A program made the translations under genes and the position numbers. From Nocardia albiluteola (GTDB lineage: Bacteria > Actinomycetota > Actinomycetes > Mycobacteriales > Mycobacteriaceae), in NCBI RefSeq assembly GCF_018860155.1, contig NZ_JAHKNI010000011.1, positions 282,270 through 346,269 of the forward strand: DNA of 64,000 nt, in the 5' to 3' direction. Positions 9,090 to 17,325 of this stretch are shown here, in pieces (position 1 is the stretch's first letter; every line of letters starts with the position of its first letter). The notes under the pieces are model-generated. The model saw nothing but the letters and a program-made list of their open reading frames with translations. It searched no databases and was not told where the DNA came from.

Positions 9090-9155
9090 CACTCCAACCC
9101 CTTATATACTCAGCATATCGGCCAATTTCATCGCAACGAAAATATGGAGGACGGC

Positions 9156-10436
9156 GTGGGCGAAATGCGCCCACTGGGCGAACGGGAGCAACTGCTCAGT
9201 GAACTGCACATCCGTGGCGAGCTGATCGCCATGCAGGTGCTGCACGTGCGAGGCCACCTCGATCCGGCGCTGGTGCAGCGGTCGCTCGCCTGGCTCCAGA
9301 CCCAGCATCCTATGCTTCGCGCTCATATACGTTACGGCAAGATCGTCTGGCGACCCCGGCCGCCCTTCGTCTCTCGCCGGCGCTGGTTCGACACCGAGGG
9401 CACAACGGAGATCCCGTTGACGGTGCTCGACGACACCGACCCGGACGCTTGGCGCAAGGTCTTTGCCGATGACATCCGCACACCGATCCAGAAGGGCAGC
9501 CATCCCCGGCTGCGGATCACGCTGGTGCGACAGTCGCCCGACGCGGACCTCAACCATCTCGTCATCTGCGCCGATCACGCGACGCTCGATGCCCGGTCCG
9601 CCAATATGTTCGCTCGCCAGCTTCTGGAATTCCTTGCCGATCCGGCCATGGCGCAGCTGAAATCGCCGATCAGCACCGCCCTGCCCCCGCCGATCGAGGA
9701 GGGCCTGACCAAGAAATCCGGCAATGGCAAGAAGACCACCTATACGCCGGCCATTCGGCTACCCAAGCAGACGGTACGCGATCGGAAGAAAGGAACGCGA
9801 GTACTGGCACGCTACCTCGGGCCCACCCCGACGGTAACGCTCACCGACGCCATCAGGGCCAACAGAACGACGCTTCACGGTGCGATAACGGCTGCCTTCC
9901 TGCTTGCCATGCGCGAACGGTACGGGCTCGACGCCATGACCGTGCTGAGCCCGATCGACCTCCGGCGCCTCAGTACACTCGCGCTACCGCGCGATACCTA
10001 CGCCTGCTACGTCGACATCCTGCGTACCAAGCACCGGATAACCGACGACTTCTGGGTAACCGCCCGCGATGCCTCGTTCGGATTGATCGCCGCGCTGGCC
10101 AAGGACCGGGAGTCCGCCTCGATCATGAAGTTTCCCACTTGGGAGGTGTATCGGCACGAAGCCGGCCCGACGATCCGGAACAGGCGGCGCCTCGACGGAC
10201 TCGCCGTTACCACGGCAGACGGGTCCGGCCTCCAGACCAGCTACGGCGCCTACGAGCTCGAGGGCATCACCAGGGCCGTTTCGCTCGACATGTTCGGGCC
10301 GTTTCTGTTTGTGATCGCCAACGAGCAACTCGGTGGCCTCGACCTCAGCGTTGGGTACACGCCAAGCGCGATAAGCGAGCAGGAGGCAGGCTGGCTCACC
10401 GACAACGCCGTGGCCCGGCTCGAAAGCGCTGGATGA
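9156..10436 (+). CDS. Condensation-superfamily acyltransferase (PapA5/WS-like fold)
   Basis: The product is ~426 aa. The catalytic region reads LVICADHATLDARSANMFAR, a DHxxxD version of the HHxxxDG motif of condensation domains, PapA acyltransferases and alcohol acetyltransferases. Family-typical pieces follow: the MLRAHIRYG start segment, TTLHGAITAAFLLAMRERYG at the start of the second lobe, and LSPIDLRRL and YACYVDILRT in the middle. It probably moves an acyl group from the neighbouring carrier protein to an alcohol or amine. GTG 9156 has an ideal GGAGG 5 nt upstream; ATG 9144 and ATG 9165 are in frame too. The first His of the canonical motif is Asp, as in some acyltransferase subfamilies, so activity is possible but not certain. 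Confidence 0.75.
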   Translation: MGEMRPLGEREQLLSELHIRGELIAMQVLHVRGHLDPALVQRSLAWLQTQHPMLRAHIRYGKIVWRPRPPFVSRRRWFDTEGTTEIPLTVLDDTDPDAWRKVFADDIRTPIQKGSHPRLRITLVRQSPDADLNHLVICADHATLDARSANMFARQLLEFLADPAMAQLKSPISTALPPPIEEGLTKKSGNGKKTTYTPAIRLPKQTVRDRKKGTRVLARYLGPTPTVTLTDAIRANRTTLHGAITAAFLLAMRERYGLDAMTVLSPIDLRRLSTLALPRDTYACYVDILRTKHRITDDFWVTARDASFGLIAALAKDRESASIMKFPTWEVYRHEAGPTIRNRRRLDGLAVTTADGSGLQTSYGAYELEGITRAVSLDMFGPFLFVIANEQLGGLDLSVGYTPSAISEQEAGWLTDNAVARLESAG

Positions 10437-10483
10437 GGTAGGCCGCGTCACGATGTACACCCGATCGAGGGATTTCCCCCCGA

Positions 10484-10711
10484 TCACGGACCCAGAAACA
10501 GCCGTTCGTTCGGTAGCCTGGTCCTCGGCATGCACTCTTCCACCGTGTTGACGATGAGTTCGATTGCACAGCAGCGTCTTTGCCGCCAATCACGCATGAG
10601 TTGGTATGCCGCGGCGACTGTCGCTCGATAGTCCAAAGCGGTGCCATTCAGCCAGATCCGCAGGTGAACATCCTCGGCCTCCGAAAGCTCCGAACCTCCG
10701 GCATGTCTCAT
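10484..10711 (-). CDS. Small hypothetical protein (75 aa) coupled to upstream gene
   Basis: The sequence starts MRHAGGSELSEAEDVHLRIW and includes AYQLMRDWRQRRCCAIELIV and ECMPRTRLPNERLFLG. I recognise no family. Its ATG overlaps the TGA of the gene at 10711-11106 (TGATG), a sign of translational coupling, which supports it as a real gene. The composition (charged helices, three cysteines close together) would suit a small regulatory or adaptor protein, but nothing more can be said. Confidence 0.5.
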   Translation of the reverse strand: MRHAGGSELSEAEDVHLRIWLNGTALDYRATVAAAYQLMRDWRQRRCCAIELIVNTVEECMPRTRLPNERLFLGP

Positions 10712-11106
10712 CAACACGCTGTCCCCCCGCCGGCGACCTTGTCTACGCGCCATGCCAAGGCCAAGGCATCCACAAGCCCGCGCTTGAGCCACCGCACTTC
10801 CTGACTGTCGGTACGACGAAGCCGTAGACCGGCCTGCACCATCTCCAGGAAGCGCCGACGCTCGACACCGAACTGGACCAGCAGTTCGCCGGCACTGGCG
10901 CCACCGAACGGCGCCCAGCGGATGGCGTAGTCGATCACGGGCGCCAGTTCGGTATCAATCGATCGCTTCGAATGAAGGAAGTGCAGCTGGCTCGAGGACG
11001 AGCGAACCCACGACGAGTCGTAGCCGGCATGCGGCTCCGACTGCTGCGACGCACGGCGCCACGGTGCACCGGCACGACCTCGCTGTCGATTCTGTGAGTA
11101 GTCCAT
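10711..11106 (-). CDS. Hypothetical protein with weak DUF3263-like helical domain
   Basis: The product is 131 aa. The first half is Arg/Ser/Gln-rich and looks disordered. The second half, APVIDYAIRWAPFGGASAGE followed by LLVQFGVERRRFLEMVQAGL, resembles the short helical DUF3263-type domain common in actinobacteria (hydrophobic helix, WAPFGG turn, then F-x-R-x-F). ATG 11106 has GAGGA at good distance. It forms an overlapping pair with the 75-aa gene downstream and is divergent from the ABM-like gene at 11310. The role is unknown; the domain resemblance is only a pattern match. Confidence 0.55.
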   Translation of the reverse strand: MDYSQNRQRGRAGAPWRRASQQSEPHAGYDSSWVRSSSSQLHFLHSKRSIDTELAPVIDYAIRWAPFGGASAGELLVQFGVERRRFLEMVQAGLRLRRTDSQEVRWLKRGLVDALALAWRVDKVAGGGTAC

Positions 11107-11309
11107 TGCGCATCCTCGAGCGGTAGTGCCAGGTCCGTTGCTTTCCACCATCCTTTTCCCGCGTTCGATACGCGACCGTAGAACTACCTACTTCTATACG
11201 TGTTCTTACCCGTGGCCGGCTCCCTTGCCTCGCGGGTCCTCGAGGAGCAGGCTCGAAGACACCGGTGGCGCCACCGGGCGTCGCCTCCGAGCCGAGAGGA
11301 GGTGGGGTC

Positions 11310-11933
11310 GTGTACGCACGCTCCACCACGATTCAGGCGCGACCCTCCGCTATCGACGCCGGGATTGCGCACGTCCGCGATCATGTGATGCCGGCCCTGC
11401 AGGAAATCCCCGGTTGCGTGGGGCTGTCCCTGCTGGTCGACCGGAAGTCCGGCCGGTGTATCGCCACCACCGCGTGGGAAACGGCAGCTGCCATGCACGA
11501 CAGCGCGACCCGGGTCCTCCCGATCCGCGAGGGCGCCGCCGGTTCGTTCGGCGGCGGCAGCGCCCAGGTCGAGGAATGGGAGATCGCCGTTCTGCATCGC
11601 GAACACAGAACACTCGAAGGCGCCTGCGCCCGCGCCGTCTGGCTCAAGACAGATCCCGACCGGCTGGAAGGGGCCGTCGAGGCATACCGATCCCAGTTCC
11701 TGTCCGAGATGGAAACGCTCGAGGGATTCTGCAGCGCGAGCCTCATGATCAACCGGACATCCGGTCGCGCGGTCTCCTGCGCCACCTACGACAGCGCCGA
11801 GGCGATGCGCCGCACCCGCGACCAGGCCGCCTCACTGCGGGCCGACGCCAGTCGGCGCTCCGGCGCCGAGGTGCTCGAGGGCGCTGAGTTCGAACTGGCG
11901 CTGGCGCACCTGCGCGTTCCCGAAATGGCGTAG
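11310..11933 (+). CDS. Two-domain ABM-like dimeric alpha-beta barrel protein
   Basis: The protein of 207 aa repeats one pattern: IPGCVGLSLLVDRKSGRCIA with TTAWETAAAM in the first half, and LEGFCSASLMINRTSGRAVS with CATYDSAEAM in the second. This is the ferredoxin-like alpha/beta barrel of antibiotic-biosynthesis-monooxygenase-type (ABM) proteins in tandem. Such proteins can be heme-degrading, cofactor-free monooxygenases or merely structural; no diagnostic catalytic residues are evident. GTG 11310 has a strong GAGAGGAGGTGG upstream, so earlier starts are rejected. It stands alone between divergent small genes and the minus-strand HxlR operon. Confidence 0.8.
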   Translation: MYARSTTIQARPSAIDAGIAHVRDHVMPALQEIPGCVGLSLLVDRKSGRCIATTAWETAAAMHDSATRVLPIREGAAGSFGGGSAQVEEWEIAVLHREHRTLEGACARAVWLKTDPDRLEGAVEAYRSQFLSEMETLEGFCSASLMINRTSGRAVSCATYDSAEAMRRTRDQAASLRADASRRSGAEVLEGAEFELALAHLRVPEMA

Positions 11934-12084
11934 GTAGCGCGGCTGACTACGAATCGACTCCCCTACCCCAACTGCCGTACATGGCGGACTGCACGGCATG
12001 TTCCGGGTCGGTGAGGCGGTGCGCGCTGCAGTCGGCAGCCCGCGGCGCCTCTCACCGGGTGTCGGCCGGTGTGACCTCGCCCGC

Positions 12085-12585
12085 TCAGTCGATGGGGAAT
12101 CTTCCTGTCGCCAAGGCGGATTCGCGGAAGCGCGCCGGAAATCCCGGCCCCAGTCGAGCGGTGGTGTGCTCGTGGCGCAGGGGCTCGCGGCACTGGGCGC
12201 AGACGACCTCGGCATGGGTGTCGTGGTCGCAGGTCGTGTGGTGCAGGACAACGGGTTCGCCCGCCTCCGGGGCGAGATAGCGGTCGCCCCAGGCCATCAT
12301 GGCGGCCAGGACCGGGAAGAAGTCGCGGCCCTGGTCCGTGAGTCGGTATTCGTGACGCACCGGTCGCTCCTGATAGGGGACCTTGATCAGCAGGCCGGTC
12401 TCGACCAGGCGGGTCAGGCGCTGGGCCAGGATATTGCGGCTCAGGCCGAGGGTGGATTCGAAATCGTCGAAACGGGTTGCGCCGTAATAGGCTTCGCGCA
12501 GGATCAGGGGAGTCCACCAGTCGCCCAGGAGGTCGACCGTGCGGGCCACGGTGCACGGCCAGTTGGCGAAACTCGTCCGCTTCAT
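12085..12585 (-). CDS. HxlR-family winged-helix transcription regulator
   Basis: The product is 166 aa. The HxlR signature is complete: CTVARTVDLLGDWWTPLILR with a Cys at about residue 10, FDDFESTLGLSRNILAQRL as recognition helix, and the wing YQERPVRHEYRLTDQGRDFF. A C-terminal extension carries HTTCDHDTHAEVVCAQCREP, whose clustered Cys/His could bind metal or sense redox state. The N-terminal Cys matches the thiol sensors of HxlR proteins such as YodB/HypR. Its ATG overlaps the stop of the molybdopterin oxidoreductase gene (ATGA), so it is the last gene of that operon and may autoregulate it in response to electrophiles or oxidants. Confidence 0.9.
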   Translation of the reverse strand: MKRTSFANWPCTVARTVDLLGDWWTPLILREAYYGATRFDDFESTLGLSRNILAQRLTRLVETGLLIKVPYQERPVRHEYRLTDQGRDFFPVLAAMMAWGDRYLAPEAGEPVVLHHTTCDHDTHAEVVCAQCREPLRHEHTTARLGPGFPARFRESALATGRFPID

Positions 12586-14831
12586 GAGCTCACCGTATCC
12601 AGGCGCGCGGGAACGTACTTGTGCCAGGGGGTTCCGACCCATTCGTCGCGCGCCTCGAAGGACGTCAGCTCGTTGGGGGCGGTCCCGGTGGTGACCGGTG
12701 CGCCCTCGGGATCCTCGACCGAGAGGCCGAAACCGTTGGGCAGCGAGAGATGTCCGGGGCGCATGCGGTCGGTGGGCTCGACCGGCACCCGCGCGGTGCC
12801 GCGGCGGGTGGTCACCTGGACCAGATCGCCCGCGGTCAGGCCGAGTCGCCCGGCGTCGGTGGTGCTGATGCGCAGCGTGCCGGCGGCATCGCGCTTACGC
12901 CAGGTCGGATCCCGGAAAATGGTGTTCGCGGTGAACGCGCGGCGCTCGCCCGCGGACAGAATGAACGGCCAGTCGGCGCTGTCGCCGGGCGCGTCGGGCA
13001 GCGCGGCGACGACCTCGAGCAGTTCGGGAATGTCGAGCCGAATCACCCCGTCCCGCACCCGGTTCCACGTCTCGGCATAATCGTCCTCGGAGATGACGAC
13101 GCCGTGCTCGCCCGCGAGAATGGCCTCGAACAGGCGCTCCCCGGCCTCCATACCCGTTCCGTACCCCGCTCGTTCGACGCTGGCCGGGAATCGCCGGACC
13201 ATGTTGTATGCCGCGGCCCAGAGCAGGGCCGCCGACGCCGCACCGTCCGGGAGTGTCTGTCCCAGTGTGCGATACAGCAGCACGGGCGCCAGTTTCGACC
13301 GGGCCGGATCGCCGAGCACGCCCAGGAATGCCATGGCGAATGCCTCGCGGCCCTGCGCCAGCGCGGCCCGCAGCGGCGCATAGTCGGCCTCGCCCAGCAC
13401 GCCCGCGGCCTCCACAAGCCGGGCATGAATCTCGGGCTCGGGCAGCACGCCCTCGGGCGCGGGCAGCACCGGGTGGCGCAGGTGGAAGATGTTGCGTGGG
13501 AAGTCGAAATTGAAGAACGTGGCCTCGTACTTCTCGAACTGGGTGGGCGCGGGCAGCACGTAATCGGCCAGGCGGGCGGTCTCGGTCATGGCGACATCGA
13601 TCACCACCACCAGCTCCAGCGCCTCCAGGGCCTCGCGCATGCGCGCCGAATCCGCAAGGGAGTGGGCAGGGTTCGAGCTCTCGATGAACATCGCCCGGTA
13701 GCGCGCGGGATGATCGGTGAGAATCTCCTCGCTGATCACGTTGCACGGCACCAGGCCGCTGACGATCTGCGCGCCGGCCACGGGGCTGCGGGGCCCCTCG
13801 CCCGCAGGATGTCCGCGGTCGTGACCGAGATTGGACAGGCCGGTGAAGGCATACTGCGTGCCCGGCTTTCCGACATTGCCGGTGAGAATCCAGACCAGCT
13901 TCTCGACGTAGCTGACCACGGTCGAGTACCGGTTCATCTGCACGCCCAGATCCTCCAGCGCCGCCACCGAATGCGCGCGCGCCAGACGGTGCGTCGCGGC
14001 GGTGACCAGGTCGAGGTCGACATCGGCGATGGCGCAGTACTTGTCGATCGGCACCGCGTTCAGGACCGGCAGCACGGCTTCGAGGCCGGTGGCGTGCACG
14101 GCAAGCCAGTCGCCATCGATCAGGTTGTCGCGCACCAGGATCGCGGCCATGGCCGAGAGCAGGTAGACGTCGGTGCCCGGACGCAGCTGCAGGTGGAAAT
14201 CGGCGAGCTCGGCGGTCTCGGTCCGCACCGGATCGAGCACGATCATGGACCGCGCCGAATCCTTGGCGATCTCCTTCAGGACGGTGCGCGCCCGCGGAAA
14301 GCCGTGCGACTGATAGGGGTTCTTGCCGATGAAGAAGGCCACCTCGGCGTGCTCGACATCGGCGCGCATCGGGTGGCCGGCCATCCGCGCGCCCACCCAG
14401 AAGTCGCCGGTCTTCTCCTGTGCCAGGGCGCTGGAGCGATACTTCATCCCGTAGGCCGCCATGGTCGCCGGGGCGTACGCGCCACCCAGGTGATTACCCT
14501 GACCGCCGCCGCCGTAGTAGAAGATCGATTCCCCGCCGAAGTGCTGCCCGAGCTCCAGCATTCGCGCCGAAATCTCCGCAATCGCGGTGTCCCAATCGAT
14601 CTCCTCGAAGCTGCCGTCCTTGCGGCGGCGCAGCGGCGCGGTCAACCGGCCCGTGTGCCCGTTCTGGTACCGGTCCAGCTGCAGCGCTTTGTTGCAGGTG
14701 TATCCCGCCGAGGCGGGATGGAGCTTGTCACCACGGATCTTCTCGAACGAACGGCCATCGGGCCCGAGCAGCACCTGAATGCCGCAATTGCACTCGCACA
14801 GGATGCACGCCGTAGGTCGCCATTCGTTCAT
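12582..14831 (-). CDS. Molybdopterin-dependent oxidoreductase with N-terminal [4Fe-4S] domain
   Basis: The protein of 749 aa belongs to the formate dehydrogenase/DMSO reductase superfamily. The N-terminus CILCECNCGIQV and later GYTCNKALQ provide the C-x2-C-x3-C ... C cluster. Pterin-binding segments follow: FYYGGGGQGNHLGG, FFIGKNPYQSHGFPRAR, IVLDPVRTETAELAD, LQLRPGTDVYLLSAM, and the C-terminal molydop-binding beta domain with LRISTTDAGRLGLTAGD. No twin-arginine signal is visible, so it should be cytoplasmic. ATG 14831 fits the cluster start; a longer frame would run into the upstream LUD gene. It lies between LUD and HxlR on one strand. The substrate is unknown; FdhF-like soluble oxidoreductases are the nearest comparison. 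Confidence 0.9.
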   Translation of the reverse strand: MNEWRPTACILCECNCGIQVLLGPDGRSFEKIRGDKLHPASAGYTCNKALQLDRYQNGHTGRLTAPLRRRKDGSFEEIDWDTAIAEISARMLELGQHFGGESIFYYGGGGQGNHLGGAYAPATMAAYGMKYRSSALAQEKTGDFWVGARMAGHPMRADVEHAEVAFFIGKNPYQSHGFPRARTVLKEIAKDSARSMIVLDPVRTETAELADFHLQLRPGTDVYLLSAMAAILVRDNLIDGDWLAVHATGLEAVLPVLNAVPIDKYCAIADVDLDLVTAATHRLARAHSVAALEDLGVQMNRYSTVVSYVEKLVWILTGNVGKPGTQYAFTGLSNLGHDRGHPAGEGPRSPVAGAQIVSGLVPCNVISEEILTDHPARYRAMFIESSNPAHSLADSARMREALEALELVVVIDVAMTETARLADYVLPAPTQFEKYEATFFNFDFPRNIFHLRHPVLPAPEGVLPEPEIHARLVEAAGVLGEADYAPLRAALAQGREAFAMAFLGVLGDPARSKLAPVLLYRTLGQTLPDGAASAALLWAAAYNMVRRFPASVERAGYGTGMEAGERLFEAILAGEHGVVISEDDYAETWNRVRDGVIRLDIPELLEVVAALPDAPGDSADWPFILSAGERRAFTANTIFRDPTWRKRDAAGTLRISTTDAGRLGLTAGDLVQVTTRRGTARVPVEPTDRMRPGHLSLPNGFGLSVEDPEGAPVTTGTAPNELTSFEARDEWVGTPWHKYVPARLDTVSS

Positions 14832-14883
14832 ATCGGCAGCATACTCGGTTAGTTCACTAGCGCTACCCACTACGGAAGATTCT

Positions 14884-15513
14884 TCAGAATCCGATCGCCT
14901 CGCGCAGCAACAGGACGGTGCCACGACCCGGGACGGGCTCCAGGTTGAGCACGAGGAGTCGGCTGACGGCGCTGGGCCTTCCGTAAACCCGCTGGGCGCG
15001 TTCGCTTTCCAACGGCAGGCAGTGTTCCTCGACGCGTCGCAGCGCGGCGTCCAGGTCGGGAACCACCTTCTGCGCGCCGACGACCCAGATCGCGCGGGCC
15101 GAGCCGCCGGCGTAGCCGGGCAGCTGGCTGCCGCTGCCCGAGGCGATCACCAGCGAGCCGTTCTCGGTGACGGCGTGCACGCTGCCCACGATGACGTCGG
15201 GAGCGGCGAACATCCGCCGCATCTCGTCGGCCTGGGTGGCGCGGTCCATGGCCAGGCCGCGCGGGCGCAGGGCGTCGTAGCGCCCGCTGTCGTTGATGTC
15301 CGCCTCGATGCCGGACAGGCGCAGCGTCTCGCTGGCGCCGGTGAAGACACTGGCGCCCGCTGGGATCAGGTCCGCGACGCGGGCGCGCGCGGCGGCGACG
15401 TCCGCGAGGATTTCGACGGCGAAATTGTGTGCCGTCAACGCCGCGGCGGCCCGCTCCAGGCAATGCGCGGAGGCCGGGTCGGTGAACGAGGGCGCGGGAA
15501 TCTGGATGGTCAT
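14884..15513 (-). CDS. LUD-domain protein (LutC/YkgG-like)
   Basis: The product is 209 aa. Landmarks of the LUD fold are IPAGASVFTGASETLRLSGI, VIVGSVHAVTENGSLVIAS and WVVGAQKVVPDLDAALRRV, with a C-terminal VLLLREAIGF. LutC-type proteins support L-lactate oxidation with LutA/LutB iron-sulfur partners. Those are absent; the partner here is a molybdopterin/[4Fe-4S] oxidoreductase 52 bp downstream, so the protein may act with that enzyme instead. GGAG precedes ATG 15513. A 153-bp divergent region separates it from the ECF41 sigma factor gene. Confidence 0.85.
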   Translation of the reverse strand: MTIQIPAPSFTDPASAHCLERAAAALTAHNFAVEILADVAAARARVADLIPAGASVFTGASETLRLSGIEADINDSGRYDALRPRGLAMDRATQADEMRRMFAAPDVIVGSVHAVTENGSLVIASGSGSQLPGYAGGSARAIWVVGAQKVVPDLDAALRRVEEHCLPLESERAQRVYGRPSAVSRLLVLNLEPVPGRGTVLLLREAIGF

Positions 15514-15666
15514 CGGAGTTTCTCCAGAGTTGAGGGTTCGCCCGGACCGGAACGCGACCGGGTTCACCGTTGACGACAACGCAGCCCTCCCGAATGTCAG
15601 GCCGGACCTCACATTCCGGCGCGCTGCCCGGTCGTAGTGCTAGGGAGAAAGACGAAGGGAGCCGAC

Positions 15667-16611
15667 ATGACCACTCGACCCGGGCCGGACGCCACCGATC
15701 CACGCCCGTCCGATCCGGACCTGGACGCGGTCATGAGCGAGCGGCGTCAGCTGATCAACCTCACGTACCGGCTGCTGGGCTCGCTGGACGAGGCGCAGGA
15801 CGCCGTCCAGGAGACCTATGTCCGCTGGTATGCCCTGACCGCGCCGCAGCGGGACGCCATCGAATCCCCGGGCGCCTGGCTCACCACTGTCGCCACCCGC
15901 ATCTGCCTCAACCTGCTGGGCTCGGCGCGCGCCCGCCGGGAGACGTACGTGGGCGACTGGATCCCTGAGCCACTGCCCGACCCCGCCGAATGGGACCGCG
16001 TCCGCCCGGCCGGCGCCGTCGACCCGGCCGAGCGGGTCACCCTCGACGAGTCGATCAGCATGGCCTTTCTCGTGGTGCTCGATGCGATGACGCCGGCGGA
16101 GCGAGTCGCGTTCGTCCTGCACGACGTCTTCCGCTATCCCTTCGCCGAGGTCGCCGAGATCACCGGCCGCACCCCGGCCGCGTCCCGCCAGCTGGCCTCC
16201 TCGGCCCGCCGCCGCGTCCGCGCCGCGCAACCGACCGCGACCCCGGCGGGCCGGCAGACCGAGGTCGTCAGGGCCTTCAAGGCGGCATGGCAGGCCAAGG
16301 ACATCGGCGCCATCGTCGGACTGCTCGACCCCGATGCCACGGCGACCGCCGACAGCGGCGGTCGCGTGATCAGCTTCCTGGACCCCATCGAGGGCGGCGA
16401 ACGGATCGCGCACGCCTGGATGGAGCTCGCCGAACGGATACCCAGCGACCTGACCTTCCTGGAGCGGACCGTGAACGGCAGGCCCGGGCTGGTGGCGCAG
16501 CAAGGCGGCGTCACGGTGACCGTCTTCGCCTTCGACGTCGCGGGCGACCGGATCCGGCGTATCTGGGTGATCCGCAATCCGGACAAGCTCCGTCGCTGGA
16601 CCACAGGCTGA
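15667..16611 (+). CDS. sigJ: ECF41-type sigma factor (SigJ-like) with C-terminal SnoaL-like domain
   Basis: The factor is 314 aa, longer than most ECF sigmas because region 4 is followed by an NTF2/SnoaL-like domain. Region 2 is LINLTYRLLGSLDEAQDAVQ with TYVRWYAL and WLTTVATRICLNLL; region 4 is LDAMTPAERVAFVLHDVFRY with FAEVAEITGRTPAASRQLAS. The C-terminal part (FKAAWQAKDIGAIVGLLDPD ... GGVTVTVFAFDVAGDRIRRI) is the fused domain that in ECF41/SigJ-type proteins controls activity instead of a separate anti-sigma factor. GAAGGGAG precedes ATG 15667. The usual ECF41 partner (a CMD/oxidoreductase) is not adjacent; the divergent LUD/molybdopterin operon is the candidate target. Confidence 0.88.
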   Translation: MTTRPGPDATDPRPSDPDLDAVMSERRQLINLTYRLLGSLDEAQDAVQETYVRWYALTAPQRDAIESPGAWLTTVATRICLNLLGSARARRETYVGDWIPEPLPDPAEWDRVRPAGAVDPAERVTLDESISMAFLVVLDAMTPAERVAFVLHDVFRYPFAEVAEITGRTPAASRQLASSARRRVRAAQPTATPAGRQTEVVRAFKAAWQAKDIGAIVGLLDPDATATADSGGRVISFLDPIEGGERIAHAWMELAERIPSDLTFLERTVNGRPGLVAQQGGVTVTVFAFDVAGDRIRRIWVIRNPDKLRRWTTG

Positions 16612-16714
16612 GCTCGCCTCACGAACGAGATGCGCTCGGCGCATTCACCTTCGGGCGATAAGGCCGAGTTCCACCGGGACGGAGAAGTTCTCCGGATACG
16701 GCTAGGTTCTGATC

Positions 16715-17140
16715 ATGACGCAAACTCCTCACCTTCCCGGACTGACCCTGGCCGATGCCGATCGGCTGGTGGCCTCCGCGCTGGGGGTCGGCGCCGAGCG
16801 CGGCTTCCCGCCGCTGGCGGTGGCCGTCCTGGATGTCAGCGGCGAGGTGATCGCCCTGCGGCGGGCCGACGGCGGCATGCCGATGACCAGCCGGATCGCG
16901 GTGGCCAAGGCGCGCACCGCATTGCTGACGCTGCGGCCCTCGGGCCAGATCACGCTGCCGGGCCCGATCACCGACAGCATCCAGCATCTCAACGGCGGCG
17001 ATTTCATTCCGTATGCCGGTGGCGTGCTGGTCACCGTCGACGGCGTGATTCTCGGCGCGGCCGGCGCCTCCGGCGCGCACGCGATCGAGGACGAGGAGGC
17101 GGTGCAGACCGCGGTGGACCGCTGGCGCGAGGAGCGCTGA
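16715..17140 (+). CDS. GlcG/HbpS family protein
   Basis: The product is 141 aa, a single-domain GlcG/HbpS protein: helix LTLADADRLVASALGVGAER, strand LAVAVLDVSGEVIALRRADG, MPMTSRIAVAKARTALL, PYAGGVLVTVDGVILGAAGA and a C-terminal helix DEEAVQTAVDRW. HbpS in Streptomyces binds heme and senses redox; GlcG occurs with glycolate genes and its function is unclear. No signal peptide is visible, so this member should be cytoplasmic. It follows the ECF sigma gene by about 100 bp in the same direction and could be co-regulated with it. Confidence 0.88.
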   Translation: MTQTPHLPGLTLADADRLVASALGVGAERGFPPLAVAVLDVSGEVIALRRADGGMPMTSRIAVAKARTALLTLRPSGQITLPGPITDSIQHLNGGDFIPYAGGVLVTVDGVILGAAGASGAHAIEDEEAVQTAVDRWREER

Positions 17141-17214
17141 CGCCCAGCCGCGACACGCCAGGGCGCACACCTGCGCGCCGCGCCGCTTCGCGCCCGAGAG
17201 ATGTTGAGCGCCGC

Positions 17215-17250
17215 CAACCACACGAACTCTATTGTGTGGGTTGCCTTTTC
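17215..17250 (+). terminator. Possible intrinsic terminator after the GlcG/HbpS gene
   Basis: CAACCACAC (17215-17223) can pair with GTGTGGGTTG (17234-17243) with one bulge, followed by CCTTTTC. The stem is short and the T-run has four bases, so the call is tentative. Confidence 0.4.
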
Positions 17251-17325
17251 GCGATGATCGCGCTACACGAAATGATCGGACGTGCGGGGACGACGTGCAA
17301 CCGGTTGCCTCGGTAAGGTCGCAGC

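Noticed and set aside
8877..9155. Upstream start for the condensation-fold acyltransferase
   Set aside because: It would overlap the carrier-protein gene completely; a strong GGAGG sits before GTG 9156.
12621..14852. Plus-strand ORF of 743 aa opposite the molybdopterin oxidoreductase
   Set aside because: The minus frame carries the complete family motifs; the plus frame is rich in His/Arg/Gln without domains.
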